64,000 bases of DNA, from NCBI GenBank assembly GCA_022784465.1, contig JALFUR010000010.1, positions 124,001 through 188,000 on the forward strand. Direction: 5' to 3'. Origin of the DNA: Christensenella sp. Its GTDB lineage: Bacteria > Bacillota > Clostridia > Christensenellales > UBA3700. The translations under genes and the position numbers were made by a program. The notes under the pieces are model-generated. The model saw only the letters and a program-made list of their open reading frames with translations, was not told where the DNA came from and made no database searches. This document shows positions 36,333 through 47,494 of the stretch, in pieces (positions within the stretch are counted from its first letter, which is position 1; each line of letters begins with the position of its first letter).

Positions 36333-37657
36333 TGTGGCAAAGAATTGTTAATGCTTTAAGCGATAAGGAAATTAGAAGACGCTTTTTCTTCTCACTAGCT
36401 ATGTTGCTAGTGTTTAGATTAGGTTGCTATATTCCAATTCCTGGTATTAATTATGATTCTATTGAAAGCGCTTTAGCTGATAACTCATTGCTTACACTTA
36501 TGAGTATGATGAGTGGTGGATCATTACAATACGGAACATTATTTGCTTTAGGCGTATTACCATTTATTAACAGTTACATCATCATGCAGTTGTTAACATT
36601 AATCATTCCGGCATTGGATAGATTATCTAAACAAGGCGATGATGGACGTGAAAAAGTAACTGTTATTACTCGTTATGTGGCCCTTGGCTTAGCATTAATT
36701 CAAGGTATAGGAATTGTTGTAACTTATAACAATGCTGGTCTTCTTGAATCAAATATCGTAGGCGAGAATTCCGTTTGGTTTACAGGTATTATTGTAATTA
36801 TTGCATTAATGGCTGGTTCATGTTTCGTAATGTGGTTAAGTGAAAGAATAACTGAATACGGAATTACAAACGGAACAAGTTTAATAATCTTTATCGGTAT
36901 CGTGTCTACATTTGGACAAGGATTGATCAACGCATTTAAACAAGTTGGTGAAAATGCAACATATATTTGGAACATTTTTGGATATTTATTAATAGTTATT
37001 GCTCTATTTGCCCTAATCGTATTTATGGATGGCGGTGAGAGAAGAATAAGAGTAAATTATGCGAAAATGGTAAAGGGAAATAAGATGTATGGTGGACAAT
37101 CTACTTACATCCCAATGAAAATAACATCAGGCGGTGTTATGCCAATCATCTTTGCTTCTGCATTTATGATGTTCCCACAAATGATCGTTTCATTTATTGA
37201 TTCATCAAGCCCACTTTATACATTCTACTTCACATATTTATATGCTAGTGGAACATGGACTGGAAACTTCTGGGTTGGAAATCTTGTTTACTATCTATTT
37301 ATGTTTATATTCGTAGTATTCTTCTCATATTTCTACTCACAAATTCAATTCAATCCACAAGATGTTGCTCGTAACTTGCAACAATATGGTGGAACCGTTC
37401 AAGGTGTTAGAAGTGGTAAGCCAACAGCTGAATACTTAGCAAAGATAAATAATCGTATCGTTCTATTTGGAGCATTATTCCTAGCATTTATAGCAATCAT
37501 TCCAGCATTAGCATTCAATGCTATTGGTAAGGAAATCGGATTAAGCAACGCTTTCTCCGCTACAGGAATGTTGATTGTCGTATCTGTTGCTTTGGAATTA
37601 GATAAGGCTCTAGAACAACAATATATGTCTAAGCATTATAAAGGATTCTTAAAATAA
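36332..37657 (+). CDS. secY: protein translocase subunit SecY
   Basis: A 441-residue, ten-helix membrane pore of the Sec translocon. The LGCYIPIPGI turn after helix 1, the plug region and the cytoplasmic loop between helices 6-7 (GERRIRVNYAKM) are typical. C-terminal GTVQGVRSGKPTAEYL precedes helix 9. Coupled to rplO and adk by TAATG overlaps. Confidence 0.97.
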   Translation: MWQRIVNALSDKEIRRRFFFSLAMLLVFRLGCYIPIPGINYDSIESALADNSLLTLMSMMSGGSLQYGTLFALGVLPFINSYIIMQLLTLIIPALDRLSKQGDDGREKVTVITRYVALGLALIQGIGIVVTYNNAGLLESNIVGENSVWFTGIIVIIALMAGSCFVMWLSERITEYGITNGTSLIIFIGIVSTFGQGLINAFKQVGENATYIWNIFGYLLIVIALFALIVFMDGGERRIRVNYAKMVKGNKMYGGQSTYIPMKITSGGVMPIIFASAFMMFPQMIVSFIDSSSPLYTFYFTYLYASGTWTGNFWVGNLVYYLFMFIFVVFFSYFYSQIQFNPQDVARNLQQYGGTVQGVRSGKPTAEYLAKINNRIVLFGALFLAFIAIIPALAFNAIGKEIGLSNAFSATGMLIVVSVALELDKALEQQYMSKHYKGFLK

Positions 37658-38289
37658 TGGATAAGTTAAGTATGATTTTTCTAGGCGCACCAGGCGCAGG
37701 AAAAGGAACACAAGCAACAAAGATTTGTGAAAAGTATAATTTGCCTCATATATCTACAGGAGATATATTGAGGGCAAATATAAAGGCTGGTACACCTTTA
37801 GGACTACAAGCAAAAGCTATCATCGATAAAGGACAACTTGTTTCAGATGAAATTGTAATTGGATTAATTAAAGATAGACTTCAAGAAGATGATTGCAAAA
37901 ATGGTTATCTACTTGATGGATTCCCAAGAACAATTGAACAAGCAAAAGCTTTAGATTCATTCGAAAAAATTAAAATGGCAATTAACATTGCGGTTAATGA
38001 GGATGAAGTAGTAGATAGAATAGCTGGTAGAAGAATGTGCGTTTGCGGTGAAAGTTATCATATCTCTACATATAGCAGTGATACATGCGCAAAGTGTGGA
38101 CAAAAGTTATATCAAAGAGAAGATGACAAGCCACAAACAGTTAAATCAAGACTAGAGGTTTATAACAAACAAACAGCTCCATTAATTGAATATTATTCAA
38201 ACAAAGGAATTTTATATACAGTTGATGGAAGTCAAGATATCAAGGACGTCTATAATAGCATAGTGAAGGTTATTGATGATAACAATTAA
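37657..38289 (+). CDS. adk: adenylate kinase, zinc-LID form
   Basis: A 210-residue kinase (AMP + ATP to 2 ADP). P-loop GAPGAGKGTQ (8-17), the AMP-site GFPRTIEQA, and a LID with four cysteines (CVCGESYH...CAKCG) that bind structural zinc as in Bacillota. Overlaps map by 14 bases. Confidence 0.97.
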   Translation: MDKLSMIFLGAPGAGKGTQATKICEKYNLPHISTGDILRANIKAGTPLGLQAKAIIDKGQLVSDEIVIGLIKDRLQEDDCKNGYLLDGFPRTIEQAKALDSFEKIKMAINIAVNEDEVVDRIAGRRMCVCGESYHISTYSSDTCAKCGQKLYQREDDKPQTVKSRLEVYNKQTAPLIEYYSNKGILYTVDGSQDIKDVYNSIVKVIDDNN

Positions 38290-39022
38290 AAGTTCAGAAG
38301 AGATTGAATTAATGCGCAAAGCAAATCAAATTGATAGAGATTGTTTGCTTATGTTGCAAGATCATATCAAACCTGGAATCTCAACTAAAAAATTAGACGA
38401 ACTTGCATATGACTATATAGTAAAATGTAATGCAAAACCATCTTTCTTAGGATATAGCGGTTTCCCAGCTTCAATTTGTACATCAGTTAATGAACAAGTT
38501 GTACATGGAATCCCATCTAAGAAAGTAATCCTTGAAGAAGGCGATATTATTTCAATTGATTGTGGAACAATTTACAAAGGTTGGAATGGAGATGCAGCAA
38601 GAACTTTTGCAGTAGGCAAAATCTCTGCGGAAAAACAACAATTAATAGATGTAACGCAACAAAGTTTCTTTGAGGGAGTAAAAATATTGAAAGCAGGAGT
38701 AAGATTGGGCGATTTAGGACATGCAATTCAATCTTATGCAGAAAGCTTTGGATATGGAGTAGTGAGGGATTTAGTTGGACACGGCATAGGAAAAGATATG
38801 CATGAAGATCCAGCAGTTCCAAATTACGGAAAACCTGGTTTTGGTTATAGATTAAGAAATAACATGACCATAGCTATAGAACCAATGATTAATATGGGAA
38901 CTTACAAAGTGTTCCAATTAGAAGATGGTTGGACAATAGTAACACAAGATGATAAACCATCAGCTCATTATGAAAATACTGTTTTAATAACAGAAGAGGG
39001 ATATGAGATCTTATCATTATAA
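38276..39022 (+). CDS. map: methionine aminopeptidase, type I
   Basis: A 248-residue dinuclear metalloprotease removing N-terminal Met. Ligands lie in IDCGTIYKGWNGDAAR (two Asp), GHGIGKDMHEDP (His) and the C-terminal IEPM and YENTVLITEEG glutamates. ATG at 38276, inside adk. Confidence 0.97.
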   Translation: MITIKSSEEIELMRKANQIDRDCLLMLQDHIKPGISTKKLDELAYDYIVKCNAKPSFLGYSGFPASICTSVNEQVVHGIPSKKVILEEGDIISIDCGTIYKGWNGDAARTFAVGKISAEKQQLIDVTQQSFFEGVKILKAGVRLGDLGHAIQSYAESFGYGVVRDLVGHGIGKDMHEDPAVPNYGKPGFGYRLRNNMTIAIEPMINMGTYKVFQLEDGWTIVTQDDKPSAHYENTVLITEEGYEILSL

Positions 39023-39023
39023 T

Positions 39024-39302
39024 ATGTTTAATATTGGCGATATAGTAAAATCTAAAAAAGGTCATGACGCAAAAAGATACTATATAGTAATAAAAAACAA
39101 TATAGTTGAAGCTGGTTCAAGTTATGTTTTACTTAGTGATGGATGTATAAAAAAACTTGAAAACTTAAAGAAAAAGAATATAAAACATCTATTACTTGTA
39201 GAATCAAATAATGAACTAGCAGAAAAAATTAGCAATAAAGATATTTCAAACAAAGAAATATCTGATGTAATAAAAACTTTGATTGGAGGTATCAATGTCT
39301 AA
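39024..39302 (+). CDS. KOW-domain RNA-binding protein (L14e-like)
   Basis: A 92-residue small protein. The N-terminal KOW-like barrel ([22 protein letters not shown]) resembles the L14e/L6e/L27e-like proteins annotated between map and infA in many Clostridia. The C-terminal half is a charged helix. The start at 39024 is chosen because it falls just after the map stop and matches the usual N-terminus; a start at 39003 inside map is also open. Role presumably ribosomal or rRNA-linked, but unproven. Confidence 0.8.
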   Translation: MFNIGDIVKSKKGHDAKRYYIVIKNNIVEAGSSYVLLSDGCIKKLENLKKKNIKHLLLVESNNELAEKISNKDISNKEISDVIKTLIGGINV

Positions 39303-39516
39303 AGAAGATGTAATCGAAGCAGAAGGCACAGTAGTTGAAGTGTTGCCTAATACAACATTTAAAGTTAAGTTAACAAATAATGCAGTTATCGTAGCATACT
39401 TGTCAGGAAAGCTAAGAAAAAACTACATCAAGATCGTAGAAGGAGATGCTGTCAAAGTAGAACTTAGCCCATATGATTTAACTAAAGGAAGAATTACATG
39501 GCGTAATAAGAACTAA
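39295..39516 (+). CDS. infA: translation initiation factor IF-1
   Basis: A 73-residue OB-fold factor. The start at 39295 follows TTGGAGG and gives [13 protein letters not shown], the family start. [26 protein letters not shown] in two blocks is diagnostic. Confidence 0.97.
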   Translation: MSKEDVIEAEGTVVEVLPNTTFKVKLTNNAVIVAYLSGKLRKNYIKIVEGDAVKVELSPYDLTKGRITWRNKN

Positions 39517-39531
39517 GTGGAGGATACAATA

Positions 39532-39648
39532 ATGAAAGTAAGACCATCAGTAAAACCAATTTGTGATAAATGTAAGGTAATCAAAAGAAACGGAAAAGTA
39601 ATGGTTATCTGTTCAAAATACAAAAAACATAAACAAGTACAAGGTTAA
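39532..39648 (+). CDS. rpmJ: 50S ribosomal protein L36, zinc form
   Basis: A 38-residue protein starting [11 protein letters not shown]. Zinc ligands C11-x2-C14-x12-C27-x5-H33 are all present (C+ paralogue). GTGGAGG precedes the ATG. It closes the transcript segment before a 240-base gap. Confidence 0.98.
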   Translation: MKVRPSVKPICDKCKVIKRNGKVMVICSKYKKHKQVQG

Positions 39649-39658
39649 TAGAAATTTT

Positions 39659-39695
39659 CCAATATGACATTCATATAGTCATGTTGGATAAATTT
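39659..39695 (+). terminator. weak hairpin after rpmJ
   Basis: CCAATATGAC (39659-39668) pairs with GTCATGTTGG (39678-39687), followed by a loose T-rich tail. Possibly a partial terminator separating the spc and alpha segments. Confidence 0.5.
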
Positions 39696-39719
39696 TGTTA
39701 TTTATATATAGCAAAATGT

Positions 39720-39749
39720 TTGCCAAGTGCTTAATTTGAATGTTATAAT
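39720..39749 (+). promoter_or_regulatory. promoter of the alpha (rpsM) segment
   Basis: TTGCCA (39720-39725), 18-base spacer, TATAAT (39744-39749). It gives a leader of about 130 bases before rpsM. That leader is a candidate site for S4 feedback, though no clear structure is seen. Confidence 0.7.
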
Positions 39750-39887
39750 TTGTTGGTTATAATGACAATAATCGCAATTTTTGGTGCGGCAAAGAATTAT
39801 CTCATTCCAAATTTTACAGATAATTTAATACCAAATAGCGAAAAAACATATAAAAAAATATTAAAAACTATTTATTGGAGGTAGTGA

Positions 39888-40262
39888 ATGGCTCGTATTG
39901 CCGGAGTGGATTTACCACGCGAGAAAAGAGTAGAAATTGGACTAACTTATATCTATGGTATAGGTGTAGTTACATCTAATAAGATCCTTGCAGCTACTGG
40001 CGTAAACCCAGATACTAGAGTTAAGGACTTAACAGATGAAGAAGTTGATGCTATTCGTGCTTATATCGACGCAAACAACATCATGGTTGAAGGCGATTTA
40101 AGACGTGAAGTAAAGCTAAACATCAAGAGATTACAAGAAATTGGATGTTATAGAGGTGTTAGACACCGTAAGGGTCTTCCATGTCGTGGACAAAATACAA
40201 AGCAAAATGCTCGTACTTGCAAAGGACCAAAGAAGACTGTAAGTAGAAAGAAGAAAGACTAG
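39888..40262 (+). CDS. rpsM: 30S ribosomal protein S13
   Basis: A 124-residue head protein contacting P-site tRNA and the B1 bridges. [26 protein letters not shown] start region and the C-terminal basic [17 protein letters not shown] tail are typical. Start behind TTGGAGG. Confidence 0.98.
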   Translation: MARIAGVDLPREKRVEIGLTYIYGIGVVTSNKILAATGVNPDTRVKDLTDEEVDAIRAYIDANNIMVEGDLRREVKLNIKRLQEIGCYRGVRHRKGLPCRGQNTKQNARTCKGPKKTVSRKKKD

Positions 40263-40272
40263 GAGGTAGAAT

Positions 40273-40668
40273 ATGGCAGCAGTTAAAACAACAGCAAAAA
40301 AGCGTAACACCGCTAAACGTCGTGTTGAAAAAGGATGCGTACATATTCACGCTTCTTTCAATAACACAATTGTAACAATTACAGATACACAAGGTAATGC
40401 AGTTAGCTGGTCAAGTGCTGGTAAACTAAAATTACGTGGATCTAAAAAGTCATCTGCTTATGCAGCTCAAATCGTTGCAGAAGATGCAGGAAAGGTAGCA
40501 GCAGATTGCGGAATGAAGAGTGTTGAAGTATATGTAAACGGACCTGGACAAGGACGTGAAAGTGCTATAAGAGCTCTTCAAGTATGTGGATTAGAAGTAA
40601 CACTTATTAAAGATGTATCTCCAATCCCACACAATGGATGTCGTCCACCAAAACGCAGAAGACTATAA
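40273..40668 (+). CDS. rpsK: 30S ribosomal protein S11
   Basis: A 131-residue platform protein. [15 protein letters not shown] and the C-terminal [13 protein letters not shown] are canonical. Confidence 0.98.
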   Translation: MAAVKTTAKKRNTAKRRVEKGCVHIHASFNNTIVTITDTQGNAVSWSSAGKLKLRGSKKSSAYAAQIVAEDAGKVAADCGMKSVEVYVNGPGQGRESAIRALQVCGLEVTLIKDVSPIPHNGCRPPKRRRL

Positions 40669-40683
40669 TAGGAGGTATCAAAA

Positions 40684-41307
40684 ATGGCTAAATATACAGG
40701 ACCAGCATGTCGCCTATGTAGACGTGAAGGAACAAAATTAATGCTTAAGGGTGCTAGATGCTCTTCTGATAAGTGCGCTATGGAAAGACGTGCTTCAGCT
40801 CCAGGACAACATGGTGCTGCTAAGAAAAAGACATCTGGTTATGCTATCCAATTAAGAGAAAAACAAAAAGCTAAGAGAATCTACGGATTGTGCGAAAAAC
40901 AATTCAGAGGCTATTTCGATAAAGCTGAAAATATGCGCGGTATTACCGGTGATAACATGTTAATTCTTTTGGAAAGAAGATTAGACAATGTTGTTTATAG
41001 AATGGGTATCGGCGTATCTAGAGATCAAGCAAGACAATTAGTTAACCATTCAACAATTACAGTTAATGGAAAAACTGTTAACATTCCATCTTATTTAGTA
41101 AAGAAGGGAGATGTAATTGCTGTTAAAGAAACAAAAGTTGACAAAACATTCTTTAAAGCATTGAAAGAAGAAAAGAAGGTAATTATGCCAGCTTGGTTAG
41201 ATTTCGATAATGCTACTTTAACAGGAAAAGTTTTAGAATTGCCAGTTAGATCAGAGATTGATCAAAAGATCGAAGAGCACTTAATCGTTGAATTGTACTC
41301 TAAATAA
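40684..41307 (+). CDS. rpsD: 30S ribosomal protein S4, zinc-binding form
   Basis: A 207-residue primary 16S-binding protein. The N-terminal CRLC...C-x5-C cysteines form the zinc knuckle; the S4 RNA-binding domain ([20 protein letters not shown]) follows. In Bacillota S4 often autoregulates; here it sits inside the alpha operon. Confidence 0.97.
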   Translation: MAKYTGPACRLCRREGTKLMLKGARCSSDKCAMERRASAPGQHGAAKKKTSGYAIQLREKQKAKRIYGLCEKQFRGYFDKAENMRGITGDNMLILLERRLDNVVYRMGIGVSRDQARQLVNHSTITVNGKTVNIPSYLVKKGDVIAVKETKVDKTFFKALKEEKKVIMPAWLDFDNATLTGKVLELPVRSEIDQKIEEHLIVELYSK

Positions 41308-41365
41308 TAACTAATTAATTATTTAATTAGTCACAATTATCATTTAATCATTTTAGGAGGAAATA

Positions 41366-42337
41366 ATGATAAAAGTAGATGTTAAAAAGCCTAGAATTGA
41401 ATGCAAGGAAATAGATGCACATACAACTGAATTTGTTGTAGAACCACTAGAAAGAGGTTTTGGTACAACCTTAGGAAACTGTTTTAGAAGAATTTTATTA
41501 GGTACTTTACCAGGTGCAGCTCCAGTAGCAATTAAGATTGAAGGAGCACCACATGAACTTGCATGTATCTCTGGTGTTAAAGAAGATATAACAGATATTA
41601 TCCTAAACATAAAGAGCCTTGCAGTTAAAGCTAATACAGAAGATCCTAATTTCACAGCTAAATGTGTAATTAGCAAACATACTCCAGGAGTTGTTACTGC
41701 TGCAGATATTGTTTGCCCAGCTGATGTTGAAATTATCAATAAAGATTTGGTTATTTGCACATTAGATGACAACGCTTCAATTGATATGGCAATTAAAATT
41801 GGAGCTGGAAGAGGATATGTTTCAGCTAATGAACATATTAAGAGCCATAGTATGGATGACACTTCAGAATTTGGCGTTATTGATATTGATTCAATTTATA
41901 CTCCAGTTGAAACAGCTTCATATAAAGTTGAAACAGCAAGACAAGGTGCAGATATGAGTTATGAAAAATTAACAGTATCTGTAACAACAAATGGAGCAAT
42001 GACACCAACAGAAGCTATTAGTTACGCTGCTAGTTATATGTCAAATCAAGTTAACTTGTTTGTAAATCTTTCTGAAAACATGAAAGACGTTATCTCTCTT
42101 GAAGCTCAAGAAGATGAAGCAAAAACAACAGCTAAGGTTCAAAGCGTTGAAGAATTGGATCTTTCATGCAGATCTTATAACTGCTTGAAGAGAATGGGAA
42201 TCCACACTGTTCAAGATTTAGTTAAGAAGAGCGAAGATGATTTAATTAAAGCAAGAAATCTTGGTAAAAAATCCATTGAAGAAATTAAAGTAAAATTAGA
42301 GGAACTTGGTCTTTGCCTAAAGAACAAGGAAGAATAA
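41366..42337 (+). CDS. rpoA: RNA polymerase alpha subunit
   Basis: A 323-residue subunit. The NTD contains the dimerisation LERGFGTTLGNCFRRILL block (about 28-45). The CTD (about 250-315) has the two helix-hairpin-helix motifs (ELDLSCRSYNCLKRMGI and ARNLGKKSIEEIK) for UP-element and activator contact. An AT-only palindrome (41309-41330) lies in the gap after rpsD. Confidence 0.98.
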   Translation: MIKVDVKKPRIECKEIDAHTTEFVVEPLERGFGTTLGNCFRRILLGTLPGAAPVAIKIEGAPHELACISGVKEDITDIILNIKSLAVKANTEDPNFTAKCVISKHTPGVVTAADIVCPADVEIINKDLVICTLDDNASIDMAIKIGAGRGYVSANEHIKSHSMDDTSEFGVIDIDSIYTPVETASYKVETARQGADMSYEKLTVSVTTNGAMTPTEAISYAASYMSNQVNLFVNLSENMKDVISLEAQEDEAKTTAKVQSVEELDLSCRSYNCLKRMGIHTVQDLVKKSEDDLIKARNLGKKSIEEIKVKLEELGLCLKNKEE

Positions 42338-42352
42338 TAGGAGGTTATAAAA

Positions 42353-42874
42353 ATGGCAAGAAAGTTAGGAAGAACAGCAACACAAAGAATGGCCATCATT
42401 AGAAATTTAGCCTCTGAACTTTTCTGGAACGGACGTGTTGAAACAACAGTTGCAAGAGCTAAAGAAACACAAGCTTATGCTGAAAAGTTACTTACATTAG
42501 CTATCAATACTTATGAAGATGAAGTAAAGGTAACAAAGACTGTAAAGACAACAGATGGCAAGTCTGTCGAAGTTGAATTTGTAAATGACGGTGTTAAGAA
42601 ACTTAACGCAAGAAGAAAGCTTATGGCAAGTCTTAGAGACTTACAAGAAATCAAGCCAGAAGGCGAGAAAAAGTCAGATTTCAACGAAAGAACTAAGGAT
42701 GTTAATCATCCACTAGTTGAAAAGATTTTCAGAGAATATGCTCCATTTTATGCAAAGAGAGCTGAATCTTTAGGTACAAAGGGTGGATATACTCGCGTAC
42801 TAAAAAGCGGTTCTAGACGTGGAGATAATGCTGATAAAGCTATTCTTGAATTAGTTAAGAATACAACAAAATAA
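42353..42874 (+). CDS. rplQ: 50S ribosomal protein L17 with internal insertions
   Basis: A 173-residue protein near the exit tunnel. The N-terminal RKLGRTATQRMAIIRNLASEL and the C-terminal GGYTRVLKSGSRRGDNADKAILELV match L17. Between them there are about 50 extra residues compared with the usual 112-130: one insert near 52-82 and another near 96-118. The reading frame is continuous and codon use is ordinary. Confidence 0.95.
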   Translation: MARKLGRTATQRMAIIRNLASELFWNGRVETTVARAKETQAYAEKLLTLAINTYEDEVKVTKTVKTTDGKSVEVEFVNDGVKKLNARRKLMASLRDLQEIKPEGEKKSDFNERTKDVNHPLVEKIFREYAPFYAKRAESLGTKGGYTRVLKSGSRRGDNADKAILELVKNTTK

Positions 42875-42881
42875 TTAATTC

Positions 42882-42887
42882 TATAAT
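42882..42887 (+). promoter_or_regulatory. candidate -10 box for gdhA upstream of the terminator hairpin
   Basis: TATAAT lies just before the long hairpin; the -35 is weak. If used, the gdhA mRNA would begin near 42893 and carry the complete terminator as leader. Confidence 0.4.
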
Positions 42888-42899
42888 AAAGAAGCAATG

Positions 42900-44314
<1,415 letters not shown>

Positions 44315-44337
44315 TACAATAAAACTATTAAAAATCA

Positions 44338-44375
44338 AGCCATACGGTATAGAGAAAATATCGTATGGCTTTTTT
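44338..44375 (+). terminator. terminator after gdhA
   Basis: AGCCATACGGTAT (44338-44350) pairs with ATATCGTATGGCT (44358-44370) followed by TTTTT. Confidence 0.9.
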
Positions 44376-44432
44376 AATTAGAAAATATATGTTTTTTGGC
44401 ATTATTTTTCAAAAAAATATCGATTAATATTG

Positions 44433-44438
44433 TATAAT
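44433..44438 (+). promoter_or_regulatory. -10 box (TATAAT) six bases before the hydrolase start
   Basis: TATAAT ends at 44438, and the ATG starts at 44445. No ribosome binding site. Same spacing as the box before 6454. Confidence 0.6.
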
Positions 44439-44444
44439 TAAAGT

Positions 44445-45491
44445 ATGAAAACACAAAGAAATACAGTATTAAGAATTTTTTTTATAATTATTTATGTAGT
44501 GCTAGGTTGGACAATAGTATTACCTCTTATTGCGACCCATTTTATAATGAAGACCTCTTTTGGAACAAGAGTTACAAAAAATGAAAAATCAATAGATGAG
44601 TCATATTATAAAGGACTAATCAAAAAGCCTATTTCTTTTAATAGTTCTGGACATAAAATGTCAGGAGGTTTTTTCTATTATGAAGACAAAAAGCCATTTA
44701 AAGGTTTAGTTATTGTTTCTCATGGCATAGGAACAATGATGTATAACTATTTAAATAGAATGGAGTATTTTGCACGAAAAGGCTATTTAACCATGGGCTT
44801 TGATATGACAGGATGCAATGAAAGCGGCGGAAAAGGAATGGGAGGCTTACAACAAGGCCCAATAGACGTAAAAAATGCCGTTAAATTCGCAGCATCTTCC
44901 GAGGAAGCAAAAGGACTAAAGATTTATCTATATGGCCATAGCTGGAGCGGATATTCAACTGCAGCTGCATTAAACTATCCGGAAACTAGAATAGTAGATA
45001 AAGTTATTACTTGTAGCGGCTTTAATAATTTCTGGGATACTACTTTTGATCAAGGCCAAAGACGCGTTGGTAAAATATTTATCATTGCAAAACCTTTTAT
45101 GTATTTATATTCATTTATAAAGTTCGGCAGAGCATATAACTATGAAGGAATGAAGGGAATAAATAAATATAACAAGCCAGTGCTAATAGCACATAGCAAA
45201 GACGACCCAACAGTTCCATATGAAGTAGGGATAATAACACATAAGAGTGAGTGTACAAATCCTTATGTTGAATATTTAGATTATGAAGACAGAGGACATA
45301 CTCTATCAAGGCCAATAGAGACTGAAAAATCAATTTTAAAGAGTCTTGAAGGAAAACCTATAGTTAAACAAGGAAAGACTAATGTTTTTCAGTATAACGT
45401 GGATAATAAATATAGATATTGCACATTAGACGAAATGTTTGAAATAGATGAATCATATATGGATACTATTTTGGCATTTATAGAAAAATAA
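44445..45491 (+). CDS. membrane-anchored alpha/beta hydrolase
   Basis: A 348-residue protein. An N-terminal hydrophobic helix (about 9-32) anchors an alpha/beta-hydrolase domain. The oxyanion region VIVSHGIG, the nucleophile elbow YGHSWSG (GxSxG, with Ser near 167), a late Asp (SKDDPTVPYE) and the His in DRGHTLS give a complete triad. Substrate unknown; relatives are annotated as serine aminopeptidases or lysophospholipases. Likely leaderless start. It precedes malQ by 16 bases. Confidence 0.85.
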   Translation: MKTQRNTVLRIFFIIIYVVLGWTIVLPLIATHFIMKTSFGTRVTKNEKSIDESYYKGLIKKPISFNSSGHKMSGGFFYYEDKKPFKGLVIVSHGIGTMMYNYLNRMEYFARKGYLTMGFDMTGCNESGGKGMGGLQQGPIDVKNAVKFAASSEEAKGLKIYLYGHSWSGYSTAAALNYPETRIVDKVITCSGFNNFWDTTFDQGQRRVGKIFIIAKPFMYLYSFIKFGRAYNYEGMKGINKYNKPVLIAHSKDDPTVPYEVGIITHKSECTNPYVEYLDYEDRGHTLSRPIETEKSILKSLEGKPIVKQGKTNVFQYNVDNKYRYCTLDEMFEIDESYMDTILAFIEK

Positions 45492-45507
45492 AACTAGGAG
45501 ATTATAA

Positions 45508-47007
45508 ATGCTTAAAAGAGCATCGGGCGTATTAATAAATGTATCCTCTCTTCCAAGTGAATACGGAATAGGCGGATTTGGAAAAGAAATAGAATCGTTA
45601 TGTACGTTTCTAAAAAGCGGAGGATTTAGCTATTGGCAAGTTTTGCCATTAACTACAATTGGATTAGGAAATTCCCCATATTCAGGAAATAGTGCTTTTG
45701 CTATTAATTATTTATATGTTGATCCAGATTCACTATACGAAGCAGGATTTGTAGATAAAGAAGACGTGAATAACGCAAAATCAAATGCATCGCCATATCT
45801 TGTTAATTATGATGAAGTATATGCTAAAAAAAGCGCATTGCTACATAAAGCATTTAATAATAAAAAAGATTTATTAGCAAATGAATTAAATAATTTTTAT
45901 ATTAATAATCCTTGGGTGAAATCATATGCAATGTATATGACACTAAAAGAAAAATTCAATAATGATTCCTGGATTAATTGGCCAAATAAATATAAGTATA
46001 TAGAAAACATAGATGAAGAGAAGATGATTAAGGATAATCAATTAACTTTTGATTATTATGTTTTTGAGCAATATGTATTGGATTTTCAATGGAAAAATAT
46101 TAAAGAAAAATGCAATAATTTAGGAATAAAAATAATTGGAGATATGCCTATGTATGTCTCACTAGACAGCGTAGATGTATGGGCAAATCGATTGGATTTT
46201 CAATTATATAAAAATGGACAACCCAAAAAAGTAGCAGGAGTTCCACCTGATTATTTTTCAGAGGATGGACAGTTATGGGGAAATCCATTATATGATTATA
46301 AGCAAATGCAAAAAGATAATTATTCGTGGTGGATTAAGCGTATAGATCAAGCAATGCATTTATATGACATTTGTCGAATTGATCACTTTAGAGCCTTTTC
46401 AGAATATTGGGCTATTCCAGCAAACAGCACAACAGCTAAAAACGGCAAATGGGTTAAAGGCGTTGGTATGGACTTATTTAATGAAATTTTCAAAAAATAT
46501 GATAAAGATAAGTTTATTGCTGAAGATTTGGGAATAATAGATAATAAGGTGCGCAATTTAATAAAGAAAACAAAGCTTCCTGGTATGCGCGTAATGCAAT
46601 TTGCTTTTGGAGAAGAAAATAGCATTCACCTTCCATGCAATTACCCTAAAAACGTAATAGGCTATACAGCAACACATGATAATAATACAACTTTAGGTTG
46701 GCTATATGAGCTTGATGAGGCAACAAGAGATAAAGTACTTAAATATATAAATTGCGACAAAAGCGTATGGGGAAGAGGCGCATATGATAATGTCTCAATT
46801 AAACTTATGATAAAAAAACTTATGGAATCAGAATGTATGCTTGCAATTGTTCCGGTGCAAGATTTATATGGATTTGGCGCTGATTGTAGAATGAATACGC
46901 CTGGAGTTGCAGAAGGAAACTGGAGATATAGGACAATTCAAGAACAATTAGATAATTGTAGAATTAATTACTTCTATGAATTAAATAAAGCAACAGGACG
47001 CATATGA
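45508..47007 (+). CDS. malQ: 4-alpha-glucanotransferase (amylomaltase, GH77)
   Basis: A 499-residue enzyme that transfers maltodextrin units. The SLPSEYGIGGFG start region, GDMPMYVSLDSVDVWAN, the nucleophile region CRIDHFRAF (Asp near 292), the acid/base Glu in FIAEDLGII and the third acid in TATHDNNTTLGW are all present. It works in glycogen or starch use. AGGAG precedes the ATG. Its stop overlaps the next gene by ATGA. Confidence 0.96.
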   Translation: MLKRASGVLINVSSLPSEYGIGGFGKEIESLCTFLKSGGFSYWQVLPLTTIGLGNSPYSGNSAFAINYLYVDPDSLYEAGFVDKEDVNNAKSNASPYLVNYDEVYAKKSALLHKAFNNKKDLLANELNNFYINNPWVKSYAMYMTLKEKFNNDSWINWPNKYKYIENIDEEKMIKDNQLTFDYYVFEQYVLDFQWKNIKEKCNNLGIKIIGDMPMYVSLDSVDVWANRLDFQLYKNGQPKKVAGVPPDYFSEDGQLWGNPLYDYKQMQKDNYSWWIKRIDQAMHLYDICRIDHFRAFSEYWAIPANSTTAKNGKWVKGVGMDLFNEIFKKYDKDKFIAEDLGIIDNKVRNLIKKTKLPGMRVMQFAFGEENSIHLPCNYPKNVIGYTATHDNNTTLGWLYELDEATRDKVLKYINCDKSVWGRGAYDNVSIKLMIKKLMESECMLAIVPVQDLYGFGADCRMNTPGVAEGNWRYRTIQEQLDNCRINYFYELNKATGRI

Positions 47008-47420
47008 TAGTTTTTATTTACGAAAACATAACAAGCGAGGAAGCAAAGTCTAAATCCATAGATTTTTATGAGAAAGTTACAAAAACATCTTTAGGTAAAT
47101 TGTCTAAAACAGAAAAAGGCAAACCGGTTTTAGATTATGGCTTCATTTCTGTTTCGCATACTAAAAATATTGTATGTGTAGCAATTTCAGAAAAAGAAAT
47201 AGGTATAGATATTGAATCTAAGACAAGAGAGATAAAGATTCCAAACATGACTATAAAAAGGTGGACTGAAGTTGAGGCTTATGCAAAATGGAAAGGATGC
47301 GGAATAGAAAAAGATAAGATTTACTTAGACATTCCAAAGTTATGGCTTCATGAAATAATTGCTTTAAAAGACTATTATATAAGCGTATATTCTGAGGATG
47401 GGGAAATATTCGTTAAGTAA
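47004..47420 (+). CDS. 4'-phosphopantetheinyl transferase superfamily protein
   Basis: A 138-residue protein with the superfamily core: GKPVLDYGFISVSHT, the metal-binding GIDIES (Asp/Glu near 73-75) and WTEVEAYAKWKGCG (catalytic Glu and Lys near 92-97). At 138 residues it lies between AcpS (about 120) and full Sfp (about 220), so it looks like a single shortened Sfp-type unit. The gene for an acyl carrier protein follows after 74 bases, which suggests it is the carrier's own activating enzyme. Confidence 0.85.
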   Translation: MIVFIYENITSEEAKSKSIDFYEKVTKTSLGKLSKTEKGKPVLDYGFISVSHTKNIVCVAISEKEIGIDIESKTREIKIPNMTIKRWTEVEAYAKWKGCGIEKDKIYLDIPKLWLHEIIALKDYYISVYSEDGEIFVK

Positions 47421-47494
47421 CTTTTATTTGATTTATATTGAGTATTGATGTACAATTAAGTAAACTCGCAATTGCTCAAGGAGGTATTTTCAAC

